Source: a bacterium
Lineage (GTDB): Bacteria > Patescibacteriota > Minisyncoccia > UBA6257 > JAGOQP01
DNA length: 56,359 nucleotides
Assembly (NCBI GenBank): GCA_021812345.1
Contig: JAKANP010000005.1
Location: 1-56,359, forward strand
Direction of reading: 5' to 3'
A program made the position numbers and the translations under genes. A model generated the notes under the pieces. It was not told the DNA's origin and ran no database searches. It was given only the letters and a program-made list of their open reading frames with translations. This document shows positions 25,978 to 33,913 of this stretch, one piece after another; the stretch's first letter is position 1, and every line of letters begins with the position of its first letter.

Positions 25978-26160
25978 ATGTCAAAAATTAATGATTATTT
26001 TAAAGAATCATACAGCGAATTAAAAAAGGTCAACTGGCCGACGAGAAATCAAACCATCAATTTGACGTTGATAGTCATCGGATTTTCTTTAGGATTATCG
26101 CTGTTTTTGGGAGCTTTGGATATTTTGTTTTCTTACATATTAAAGCAAATTATTTTGTAA
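25978..26160 (+). CDS. secE: Preprotein translocase subunit SecE
   Basis: 60 aa, the short single-helix form found in most bacteria. The amphipathic N-terminal segment YFKESYSELKKVNWPTRNQT is conserved in SecE, followed by one membrane helix (LTLIVIGFSLGLSLFLGALDI). It stabilises SecY in the protein-export channel. It is placed 3 bp before nusG, the near-universal secE-nusG arrangement. Confidence 0.93.
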   Translation: MSKINDYFKESYSELKKVNWPTRNQTINLTLIVIGFSLGLSLFLGALDILFSYILKQIIL

Positions 26161-26163
26161 TTT

Positions 26164-26745
26164 ATGGATAAAGAAGAAAAAAAACCCGCTTTGCAAATAG
26201 ACGACTCCGATAAAGGAGCCAGACGATGGTATGCGGTTCATACTTATTCCGGTTATGAAGATGCGGTGGCGCGTTATTTAAAACAACGCGTTGAATCCCT
26301 TGAAATGAACGACAAGATTTTTGAAGTTGTCGTCCCTAAGGAGAAAAAAATCAAGATAAAAAACGGAAAAAGAAAAACTATAGAAGAAAAGATTTATCCG
26401 GGATATGTTTTGGTAGATATGATAATGTCAGAAGATTCATGGTATGTTGTCAGAAACACTCCCAGAGTAATGGGTTTTGTCGGTCCTGATTCGACCAAGC
26501 CAACCCCGCTTTCAAGAGATGAAATTGATTATTTAATGTCAAAAATGGAAAGCGATAAAGAAACGAGATTTACTGTTGACTATTCGGTAGGAGATTTGGT
26601 AAAAATTATTGACGGTCCATTTAAGGATTATGAAGGAAAAATAACGGAAGTGGACGAAGAACACGGAAGAATAAAAGCCACCGTTCCGGTATTCGGAAGA
26701 GAAACCACCGTCGAAATAGATTCCATGCAGGTTCAAAAAATTTAA
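26164..26745 (+). CDS. nusG: Transcription elongation/antitermination factor NusG
   Basis: 193 aa. The NGN domain begins [20 protein letters not shown] and includes [32 protein letters not shown]. The C-terminal KOW domain is [45 protein letters not shown]. NusG binds RNA polymerase and links it to Rho or to the ribosome. It has a ~20-residue acidic N-terminal extension. It lies between secE and rplK in the conserved order. Confidence 0.96.
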   Translation: MDKEEKKPALQIDDSDKGARRWYAVHTYSGYEDAVARYLKQRVESLEMNDKIFEVVVPKEKKIKIKNGKRKTIEEKIYPGYVLVDMIMSEDSWYVVRNTPRVMGFVGPDSTKPTPLSRDEIDYLMSKMESDKETRFTVDYSVGDLVKIIDGPFKDYEGKITEVDEEHGRIKATVPVFGRETTVEIDSMQVQKI

Positions 26746-26768
26746 TTATTAAACTTTTATTTAGAAAT

Positions 26769-27194
26769 ATGGCAAAACCAATAAAAACAACTTTAAAACT
26801 TCAACTTGAAGCCGGAAAAGCAACCCCGGCCCCTCCGGTTGGAACCGCTTTAGGTCCTCATGGAATTAATCTGGGACAATTTTGTTCTCAATTTAATGAA
26901 GCTACCAAAGATATGGCAGGAAGTGTTGTGCCTGCAGTTATAACGATTTACGAAGATCGATCCTTTGATTTTGTTTTGAAAACTTCTCCCGCTTCGGATT
27001 TGCTTAAAAAAGCCGCCGGAATTGCCAAGGGCGCAGGAGATCCTTTAAGAAATAAAGTTGGTAGCGTTACCAAAGCTCAAGTCAGAGAAATAGCCGAAAA
27101 AAAATTAAAAGACCTTAATGCCAGAAATATAAATGCCGCAATAAAAATTATAGAAGGCACGGCTCGTTCGATGGGAATAGAAGTAAAAGGATAA
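26769..27194 (+). CDS. rplK: 50S ribosomal protein L11
   Basis: 141 aa, full length. It shows [34 protein letters not shown] and the C-terminal rRNA-binding domain ending in [15 protein letters not shown]. It forms the GTPase-associated centre with 23S rRNA. Usually rplA (L1) follows, but here a strong terminator comes next and the following genes run on the minus strand. L1 is therefore elsewhere or missing. Confidence 0.96.
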   Translation: MAKPIKTTLKLQLEAGKATPAPPVGTALGPHGINLGQFCSQFNEATKDMAGSVVPAVITIYEDRSFDFVLKTSPASDLLKKAAGIAKGAGDPLRNKVGSVTKAQVREIAEKKLKDLNARNINAAIKIIEGTARSMGIEVKG

Positions 27195-27205
27195 AATTGA
27201 TATTA

Positions 27206-27235
27206 AAAAACTCCGCCAAAAGCGGAGTTTTTGTC
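27206..27235. terminator. Bidirectional terminator after rplK
   Basis: aaactccgc / gcggagttt with loop caaaa, with A and T tracts on both sides. It serves rplK and the convergent small membrane-protein genes. Confidence 0.85.
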
Positions 27236-27453
27236 TATTTTACATTTTTTTGAAAGATGGCCATAAAAAATAAAACAAAAAAAATAAATATCGAAATTGG
27301 AAGGATAAGAATACTGGCAAAAATTTTTTCACCGAAACTTTTGAATGCCGGGCTGTTTTTGTCATTTACCGTTGATTCTGTTAATTTTATGGCAATGATG
27401 CCGATTAAAACATCAAATACAAATAACCCCATGAAAATTATAAAAATTTTCAT
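27235..27453 (-). CDS. Small membrane protein, 72 aa
   Basis: Two hydrophobic segments (IFIIFMGLFVFDVLIGIIAI and the C-terminal ILILPISIFIFFVLFFMAIF) separated by a short polar loop. Its ATG overlaps the stop of the upstream gene as ATGA, suggesting translational coupling. It is not recognised; Patescibacteria encode many such two-helix proteins. The partner gene is likely functionally tied. Confidence 0.65.
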   Translation of the reverse strand: MKIFIIFMGLFVFDVLIGIIAIKLTESTVNDKNSPAFKSFGEKIFASILILPISIFIFFVLFFMAIFQKNVK

Positions 27454-27638
27454 GGATTATTTCTTTTTAAGAACGATAAAGCTATCATAACGATGATAAT
27501 CGGAAACCAAAAAACAAAAACAAAGAATAAATCCAAAATGTTTTTAGGCAAATGACGCTTGACCGAGTTGAATATAAAATATGTTCCAAACGGAGACAAC
27601 ATTATGTAAACAGCTAAAACTATTCCGATGATGATCAT
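27450..27638 (-). CDS. Small membrane protein, 62 aa
   Basis: Two predicted helices (MIIIGIVLAVYIMLSPFGTYFIF and ILDLFFVFVFWFPIIIVMIALSF) joined by a basic loop VKRHLPKN. It is first of a two-gene minus-strand unit and overlaps the next start by 4 bp. There is no recognised family, and function is unknown. Confidence 0.65.
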   Translation of the reverse strand: MIIIGIVLAVYIMLSPFGTYFIFNSVKRHLPKNILDLFFVFVFWFPIIIVMIALSFLKRNNP

Positions 27639-27752
27639 TGTTTGATTGTCCGTATTTCCTCCCTTGTAAAATGCTTCTTGTTTTATATCACTTTATTTTA
27701 TCCGTGTAAAGATTATTGCCTTATTTTGTGAATGCGGTTAAAATTAATTTAT

Positions 27753-28397
27753 ATGGCTGGACTTTTAAACGAAAAAATAAATAAAAATTTTATTGTTTTT
27801 GAGGGAATAGATGGGTCAGGCAAGGGGACCCAAGTGGAGCTTCTTAAGGATTATTTTTTAAAAAAAGGAAGGAAAGATGTGGTTTTTACTTTTGAACACA
27901 CAAGAGACGGACAATGGTCTCAAAATATAGAAGATATTGTAAGCGGAAAAATAAAAAATATATCTTCTGAAAAAGTCCAATTGCTTTATATTTTGGACAG
28001 AAAAGATCATATTCATAATTTTATTTTGCCTAATTTGAAAAAAGAAAGGAAAGTTTTTTGCGACAGATATTTTTTATCTACTTTGGCATATGGAAGTCTG
28101 GACGGAAAAACTCATTGGAAAACATTATGGAATTATCACAAAGAAATAATCGGCGATGAAATGATAATGCCTAATAAAATTTTTTTCTTCGATGTGGAGC
28201 CCGATTTGGCAATATCTAGGATTGTCCAAAGAGATATTAAAAAAACTATTTTTGAAAATAGAGAAAGTTTAAAAAAAATAAGGGAAGCATATCTTTCAAT
28301 CGGTCCCCATTTTGACGGCTTTGAGGTTATTGATGCGAGTGGTACTCCGGAAAACGTTTTTAATTCGTTAAAATCAAGATTGGCCGATTATTTGTGA
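27753..28397 (+). CDS. tmk: Thymidylate kinase
   Basis: 214 aa from the ATG at 27753; an upstream in-frame ATG at 27732 overlaps the likely promoter. The P-loop is FEGIDGSGKGTQ (residues ~16-27), the DR motif FCDRYFLSTLAYGS, and the LID region follows EPDLAISRIVQRD. It phosphorylates dTMP to dTDP. The residue after the DRY motif and the FTFEHTRDG loop differ from the usual EPGGT pattern, so it is a divergent Tmk. It is probably cotranscribed with gatB, 30 bp away. Confidence 0.85.
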   Translation: MAGLLNEKINKNFIVFEGIDGSGKGTQVELLKDYFLKKGRKDVVFTFEHTRDGQWSQNIEDIVSGKIKNISSEKVQLLYILDRKDHIHNFILPNLKKERKVFCDRYFLSTLAYGSLDGKTHWKTLWNYHKEIIGDEMIMPNKIFFFDVEPDLAISRIVQRDIKKTIFENRESLKKIREAYLSIGPHFDGFEVIDASGTPENVFNSLKSRLADYL

Positions 28398-28427
28398 AAG
28401 AATTTTTTTTAAGTTATATTAATAATA

Positions 28428-29870
28428 ATGTCATACAAACCAACCATCGGACTGGAAATTCATTCGGAATTACTGACGCGAACAAAAATGTTTTGTGATT
28501 GTGATAATGACCCATCCGAAATAAAACCGAATATAAATGTTTGTCCTATTTGCTTGGGGCATCCCGGGACATTGCCTAAAATTAATAAAGAAGCGGTTGA
28601 TTTGGTTATTAAAACCGGATTGGCTCTAAATTGCACAATAAACAAATTCTCAAAATTTGACAGAAAAAATTATTTTTATCCGGATTTGCCCAAAGCTTAT
28701 CAGATAAGCCAGTATGATAAGCCGATTTGTCTTAATGGATATCTAACTCTTCCTTCAAGCGGTAAAAAAATAAGAATTACAAGAATCCATTTGGAAGAAG
28801 ATACCGGACGACTTGCTCATTCGGCCGATGGGAATCATAGTTTGGTTGATTTTAATCGCGCCGGAGTGCCATTGATGGAATTAGTTACCGAACCCGATAT
28901 TGCCAATGCCGACGAAGCTGTTGAATTTGCCAGAGAATTTCAACTGATTTTAAGATATCTGGAAGTTTCGGATGCCGATATGGAAAAAGGTCATATGAGA
29001 GTAGAGGTTAATATTTCTATTGCCAAAGAAGGGGAGCCTCTTGGAACAAAAGTGGAAATAAAAAACTTAAATTCTTTTAGAGCAGTTTTTGGTTCGATTG
29101 AATGCGAAGTTCAAAGACAGGAAGAGGAGTTGGAAAACGGAAAAAAAATTCCTCAGGAAACAAGAGGATGGGACGACATAAAACAAAAAACCATTTCCCA
29201 GAGATTAAAAGAGGAAGCTCATGATTACAGATATTTTCCGGAACCCGATTTGCCGCCAATGATTTTCAGCGACGAATACATAAATAAAATTAAAAATTCA
29301 ATTTCCGAACTTCCGGAACAAAAAAGAATCAGATTTTCTTCGGATTATAATTTATCGAATATTCAAATAGAATTGTTAATTTCCGATAAAAATTTTTCCG
29401 ATTTTTTTGAAAAATCGGTTTCCGAATTAAGAGAATTGGATATTAACGGCAATCCCGAAATTATTTATAACTATCTGACCTCGGACGTAAAGGGAATAGA
29501 ATCGGATAAAAAAATAAATTTAAATCAGTCAAAGCTTGAGCCTAAGTATCTGGCGCAAGTGATTTATTTATTATCATCGGATAAAATATCAAGCAGAGTG
29601 GCAAAAGATGTTTTGGCAAAATCATTTGATACCGGAAAAAGTCCTGAGGATATAATTAAAGACGAGGGTCTTTTGCAGGTTTCAAGCGAAAATGAGCTTG
29701 AAACGGCCGTTAATGAGGTTATTGAAAAAAATGAAAAAGTGTGTTATGATTATAAAAATGGAAAAGATAACGCTTTGCAATTTCTTGTCGGCCAAATAAT
29801 GGCAAAAACAAAAGGCAAAGCCAATCCAAAAGTCGTCAGAGAATTATTAATAAAATTAATTAATAAATAA
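28428..29870 (+). CDS. gatB: Aspartyl/glutamyl-tRNA amidotransferase subunit B
   Basis: 480 aa, normal length. It has TIGLEIHSELLT, CPICLGHPGTLPKINKEAV, YFYPDLPKAYQISQYD, EEDTGRL, DFNRAGVPLMELVTEPD and HMRVEVNIS. The C-terminal YqeY-like domain covers the last ~150 residues and ends QIMAKTKGKANPKVVRELL. GatB holds the kinase/transamidase site that converts Glu-tRNA(Gln) or Asp-tRNA(Asn) to the amide form with GatA and GatC. Neither gatA nor gatC is in the window. Two unknown genes follow closely. Confidence 0.96.
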   Translation: MSYKPTIGLEIHSELLTRTKMFCDCDNDPSEIKPNINVCPICLGHPGTLPKINKEAVDLVIKTGLALNCTINKFSKFDRKNYFYPDLPKAYQISQYDKPICLNGYLTLPSSGKKIRITRIHLEEDTGRLAHSADGNHSLVDFNRAGVPLMELVTEPDIANADEAVEFAREFQLILRYLEVSDADMEKGHMRVEVNISIAKEGEPLGTKVEIKNLNSFRAVFGSIECEVQRQEEELENGKKIPQETRGWDDIKQKTISQRLKEEAHDYRYFPEPDLPPMIFSDEYINKIKNSISELPEQKRIRFSSDYNLSNIQIELLISDKNFSDFFEKSVSELRELDINGNPEIIYNYLTSDVKGIESDKKINLNQSKLEPKYLAQVIYLLSSDKISSRVAKDVLAKSFDTGKSPEDIIKDEGLLQVSSENELETAVNEVIEKNEKVCYDYKNGKDNALQFLVGQIMAKTKGKANPKVVRELLIKLINK

Positions 29871-29871
29871 T

Positions 29872-30300
29872 ATGGGCGAAATTAACGAAAATAAGCTAAC
29901 AAGCTACGCGAGGGCGATGTATGGAATAAGCGGAGACATAGCCAATACTATTTTTGTTCAAAGAGAACAATCCAAGGATCTTAATTTTAAATCTTTTATC
30001 AGTTCATTGGCTGATGCTCTTGGATATAAGCCGAGTATCACTTCCTTTAATGAAAAAGATTTAATTAGGGCTGATTTTATTAAAGGGTTGAAAGAATTGC
30101 CTGAAGCGGTAAGAAATAATTTATCCATGATTATAATAAGGACTAAAAGTAATCGCGCTCAAATAAAAGGTTTTCAAGAGGCGATTAATGCTTTGACCGA
30201 TGCGGTAACGGAAAGATTAGCTGTCGAAGGCGCTCAAGATGCGTCGTTGGTTGCGCCATTGTTAGCTGAGATGGGGGACGACAATGTTGAAAATAATTAA
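29872..30300 (+). CDS. Hypothetical protein, 142 aa, downstream of gatB
   Basis: It starts 1 bp after the gatB stop, so it is certainly in the same operon. It is soluble and mostly helical with no signal peptide, beginning MGEINENKLTSYARAMYGIS and ending with an acidic tail (EMGDDNVENN). No family is recognised. Together with the next gene it forms a conserved-looking pair after gatB. Confidence 0.7.
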   Translation: MGEINENKLTSYARAMYGISGDIANTIFVQREQSKDLNFKSFISSLADALGYKPSITSFNEKDLIRADFIKGLKELPEAVRNNLSMIIIRTKSNRAQIKGFQEAINALTDAVTERLAVEGAQDASLVAPLLAEMGDDNVENN

Positions 30301-30315
30301 ATTATAATTAATAAA

Positions 30316-30768
30316 ATGAATGACCCAAAACAAAACGATATGAAAGAATCAATGCCAAACTATAATCCAAACGAGATGATTTACAATGATTTTACCAACT
30401 GGCTTGAAACCTTATTAAACGCAAGTTCGGGAGATAACAAGGGGCTGATTATTGAAGCCAGAGGAAGCGATTTTGACCCAAATTCTTTGGAAAATCAGAG
30501 AATAGCTTCTCAATGGGCGGATTCTTTGTTGGCAATAGCCAAATCAAGAAATGCGGCAACGGTTTTTTGGTATAGAGACTTTTTAAAACTTTTTTTGAAT
30601 TGGTTTAGGCCCAACTTGGAAAGATATAATTTTGGTTCCGGAATGGATGAAAATGCCATAAGAAACAGAATCGGCGCAGTTATAAAAAACATTTACAATC
30701 AACTGGTGACCAAGATGGCGAAAGATTTAAATGTTTCTTCCGAATCAATTTCCGTTATCCAAAATTAA
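30316..30768 (+). CDS. Hypothetical protein, 150 aa
   Basis: Soluble and helical, 15 bp after the previous gene. The central part has several tryptophans (NDFTNWLETLL, ASQWADSLLAIA, FWYRDFLKLFLNWFRPNLERY), suggesting a compact helical core or protein-binding surface. It overlaps the convergent miaA gene by 4 bp at the stop codons. No family is recognised. Confidence 0.7.
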   Translation: MNDPKQNDMKESMPNYNPNEMIYNDFTNWLETLLNASSGDNKGLIIEARGSDFDPNSLENQRIASQWADSLLAIAKSRNAATVFWYRDFLKLFLNWFRPNLERYNFGSGMDENAIRNRIGAVIKNIYNQLVTKMAKDLNVSSESISVIQN

Positions 30769-31697
30769 TTTAAGAACTTATTTGTAAGGTTTAAAATTTC
30801 CTTTTTTGAATTAGTCCAGTTAATTGATGAATTTCTTTTAAACCAAGTCATTTGACGCTTGGCGTATTTGACACTCTCTGAAATTATGGATTCCTTCATT
30901 TCTTCTTTTGTTATTTTGTTTTCAAGAAATTGAGCGGTAAATTTATATTCCAATCCGAAAGATTCTAACTTTGCCCATGATAGTCCGTATTTTTGATGCA
31001 ATTTTTTTACTTCTTCAACCAATCCGTTTTTTAATCTTTTTTCAAGACGTTTTGAAATTCTTTCTTTTAGTAAAACACTGTTTTTAACCGACAAACCAAG
31101 CCAAAGAGTTTTGAATTTTGATTCTTTTTTTAAATTATCAATCGGTTTTCCCGTTAAAATATTTATTTCAACGGCCCTAATCAGTCGTCTTTTGTTTTTT
31201 GAATCTATGTTTTTGGCTCTTTTGGGGTCTTTGTTTTTTAAAATTTTAAAGAGTTCTTCCGTATCCATTTTCTCAAGTTGTTCTCTTAATTTTAAATTCG
31301 GTTTTACTTTCGGAAATTGAGTTTCATATATTAAAGCATCAATATAAAATCCGGTTCCGCCACATATTATTGGAATCTTTTTTTCTTTAATTATATGTTC
31401 TATGGCTTTTTTGGAAAATTTTTGATATTGAGAAACGGAAAATCTTTTTCTTGGAGAGGCAACATCAAGAAGCCAATGTTTTACTCCGCGCATTTCTTTT
31501 TTGGTTATCTTATTGGCCCCAATATCAAAATTTTTATAAATTTGTCTTGAATCGGCGGATATTATTTCGGCTCCATTAGTGTTGAATTTTTTAAGATTTT
31601 TTTTAATAAAGAGGGCGATATCCACTGCAATATCCGATTTTCCGGAAGCGGTTTGTCCGACGATGGCGATAATCTTTGGTTTTTGTTCTATTGACAT
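30765..31697 (-). CDS. miaA: tRNA dimethylallyltransferase MiaA
   Basis: 310 aa. The P-loop is IVGQTASGKS (residues 12-21), then ISADSRQIYKNFDIGANK, the catalytic DxR/Q region, GVKHWLLDVASP and CGGTGFYIDALIY. The C-terminal half has NKRRLIRAVEI and ends with KRQMTWFKRN. It adds a dimethylallyl group to A37 of tRNAs reading codons that begin with U. tRNA-Phe, -Tyr, -Trp and -Ser in this window (A37 or G37 in the loop) include candidate substrates. It stands alone on the minus strand. Confidence 0.95.
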   Translation of the reverse strand: MSIEQKPKIIAIVGQTASGKSDIAVDIALFIKKNLKKFNTNGAEIISADSRQIYKNFDIGANKITKKEMRGVKHWLLDVASPRKRFSVSQYQKFSKKAIEHIIKEKKIPIICGGTGFYIDALIYETQFPKVKPNLKLREQLEKMDTEELFKILKNKDPKRAKNIDSKNKRRLIRAVEINILTGKPIDNLKKESKFKTLWLGLSVKNSVLLKERISKRLEKRLKNGLVEEVKKLHQKYGLSWAKLESFGLEYKFTAQFLENKITKEEMKESIISESVKYAKRQMTWFKRNSSINWTNSKKEILNLTNKFLN

Positions 31698-31744
31698 ATT
31701 TTAAATATAATATATTTTTTATTTAGCTCTCACAAGGAGGAACA

Positions 31745-32065
31745 GTGAAAATAATTACCGCAAGACGCGCAAGACGAATTTCTAAAATTATTGAACGAGC
31801 TTTGAAGGAGAAGTCGAGATTTTCAAAAAATGGTCCGCCTCATAATTACAATTATGTTATAGAAAAAGCCGTAAGAGAAGCTGCTTTTTCCGGACAATAT
31901 CAAGTTGAAATCAATTGGATTAAAATTGATATTGATAAAGAATTTGACTCATCCGTCAAAAAGATGATGCGTCCGTGGACCAGAGCCGGATTTTCCGTTA
32001 GGTGGGATCTGTTTTATGAAGGAAGGGGAGTTTATTCCAAAATTCTTGTTTTGTCCTGGAAATGA
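31745..32065 (+). CDS. Hypothetical protein, 106 aa
   Basis: GTG start with a strong AAGGAGG site five bases upstream, which decides the start. The N-terminus is very basic (ITARRARRISKIIERALKEKSRF) and the C-terminal half is beta-rich (QVEINWIKIDID ... GFSVRWDLFYEG). It may bind nucleic acid, but no domain is recognised. It is a single gene ending in a bidirectional terminator shared with thrS. Confidence 0.65.
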   Translation: MKIITARRARRISKIIERALKEKSRFSKNGPPHNYNYVIEKAVREAAFSGQYQVEINWIKIDIDKEFDSSVKKMMRPWTRAGFSVRWDLFYEGRGVYSKILVLSWK

Positions 32066-32072
32066 AATAACC

Positions 32073-32104
32073 AAAACATCTTCTTTTTTGAAGATGTTTT
32101 TTTA
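32073..32104. terminator. Bidirectional terminator between hypothetical gene and thrS
   Basis: aaaacatcttc / gaagatgtttt with a T6 loop; T-tract on the plus side and A-tract on the left. Convergent genes share it. Confidence 0.85.
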
Positions 32105-33904
32105 TTCTCTATTTTTTATTTCTTTTGATAAATCACGAATCAATTTTTCCAAAGAAGTTTCCCCAATTTGTCCTTTGCGACGGCTTCTGACACTTACCGA
32201 ATTATTTTGTTTTTCTTTGTCGCCGACAATTAAGATGTAAGGAACTTTTTCGATTTCAGCTTGTCTGATTCTTTTTCCCAACGTCTCTTCGGCTTTTGAG
32301 ATTTCCGAACGAATGCCTTCTTTTTTTATTTTATCGTTCACTTCCTTGGCGTATTCCGATTGATTTTCCGAAACTGGAATAATTCTTACTTGTGTTGGAG
32401 AAAGCCATGTTGGAAATTCTCCTCCATAATGTTCAATCAAAAATCCTATTAATCTCTCATGAGTAGAAAGGGGAGCGCGATGAATACAAAGCGGAGTCGC
32501 TTCCTTTCCGTTTTTATCCGTATATTTCAATCCGAATCTTTCCGGAACGGCAAAATCAACCTGGTTTGTTGCTAAAGTAAATTCTTTTCCGATAACGCTC
32601 CAAACTTCAACGTCTATTTTTGGTCCGTAGAAAGCGGCTTCGTCGGCTACTTCTTCAAACGGAATTTTTTCTTTTTTGAGTATATCCCTGACCATCTTTT
32701 CGGTTTTTATCCAAAGTTTTTCGTTATCGATGTATTTTTTCCCCAGTCCTTCTTTACTGTGCGTGCTGAATCTCATTATGTATTTTTGAATATTAAATAT
32801 TTTAAAATATTCAAGATACATTTTTATTACAGCTAAAAATTCTTCGGAGAATTGTTCTTCGGAACAATAAAGATGGGCATCGTTCATTTGCATTGAACGG
32901 ACGCGCATGAGTCCAAAAAGTTCCCCGCTTTTTTCGTAGCGATAACAAGTTCCGTATTCGGCTAAACGAATCGGCAAATCCCGATAACTTCTTGGTTCCG
33001 AAGCATAAATCTGATGATGGTGAGGACAGTTCATTGCTTTAAGATAGTAAACTGTTTTTTGTCCGTTTTCTTCCAATATCATCGGCGGATACATAGAGTC
33101 GGCATAATATGGAAGATGACCCGAAGTTTTATACATTATTTCTTTGGCAATGTGCGGAGTTTTCACTCTTAAATATCCGGCCTCCCATTCTTTTTCTTTG
33201 GCCAGTTTTTCAAGCTCTTCTATCATAATTGCTCCGTTTGGCAACCAAAGCGGCAGTCCCGGTCCGGTATAGTCGTTAAACATAAAGATTTTCAGCTCTT
33301 TCCCTAGTTTTCTGTGATCTCTTTTGACGGCTTCCGCCATTATTTTCAAATATTCGTCCAGTTTTTGTTTTGACTCAAAAGCAACGCCGTAAATTCTGGT
33401 AAGCATTTTATTTTTTTCGCTTCCTTTCCAATAAGCGCCGGCAAGCGATTCCAATTTAAATCCATCGGCGGGAATTTCTTTTGTATTTTTTATATGAGGC
33501 CCCGAGCAAAGATCAAAAAACAAAACTTTTTTATTTTTTTTATCGTTAAGCGATGTTTTATAAATACTCAAAGGGGACTTTTTTTTGTGGAGTTCTTCTA
33601 TTAGTTCCAACTTATAAGGAGCTTTGGCAAACATTTTTTTGGCCTGAGCATAAGTGATTATTTCCTTTTTGAATTCAAGATTTTGTCTTATCAATTCTTT
33701 GATTGTTTTTTCCAGTTCAATTAAATCATTTTCTAAAATCGGTTTTTTAAAATCAAAGTCGTAATAAAATCCGTTTTCTATCACCGGTCCGATCCCAAGT
33801 TTTGTATCCGGCCATTTATTCAAAACGGCTATCGCCAGAAGGTGAGAGAGTGAATGTCTTATTTTATGAAGTTGATCTGATTTTTTATCTGATTCTTTTT
33901 TCAT
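32102..33904 (-). CDS. thrS: Threonyl-tRNA synthetase lacking the TGS domain
   Basis: 600 aa against ~640 usual. It starts right at the N2 editing domain: HSLSH (His17, His21) and later LCSGPH give the zinc-binding editing site that removes mischarged Ser. The N-terminal TGS domain is missing. The class II core has AMNCPHHHQIYASEPRSYRDLPIRLAEYGTCYRYEKSG (motif 2 with the zinc-binding Cys/His) and PLCIHRAPLSTHERLIGFLIEHYGG (motif 3). The anticodon-binding domain follows (VRIIPVSENQSEYA). It charges the tRNA-Thr genes of this window, which carry discriminator U. It is 9 bp after dnaE on the same strand. Confidence 0.94.
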   Translation of the reverse strand: MKKESDKKSDQLHKIRHSLSHLLAIAVLNKWPDTKLGIGPVIENGFYYDFDFKKPILENDLIELEKTIKELIRQNLEFKKEIITYAQAKKMFAKAPYKLELIEELHKKKSPLSIYKTSLNDKKNKKVLFFDLCSGPHIKNTKEIPADGFKLESLAGAYWKGSEKNKMLTRIYGVAFESKQKLDEYLKIMAEAVKRDHRKLGKELKIFMFNDYTGPGLPLWLPNGAIMIEELEKLAKEKEWEAGYLRVKTPHIAKEIMYKTSGHLPYYADSMYPPMILEENGQKTVYYLKAMNCPHHHQIYASEPRSYRDLPIRLAEYGTCYRYEKSGELFGLMRVRSMQMNDAHLYCSEEQFSEEFLAVIKMYLEYFKIFNIQKYIMRFSTHSKEGLGKKYIDNEKLWIKTEKMVRDILKKEKIPFEEVADEAAFYGPKIDVEVWSVIGKEFTLATNQVDFAVPERFGLKYTDKNGKEATPLCIHRAPLSTHERLIGFLIEHYGGEFPTWLSPTQVRIIPVSENQSEYAKEVNDKIKKEGIRSEISKAEETLGKRIRQAEIEKVPYILIVGDKEKQNNSVSVRSRRKGQIGETSLEKLIRDLSKEIKNRE

Positions 33905-33913
33905 ATCTTAAAA

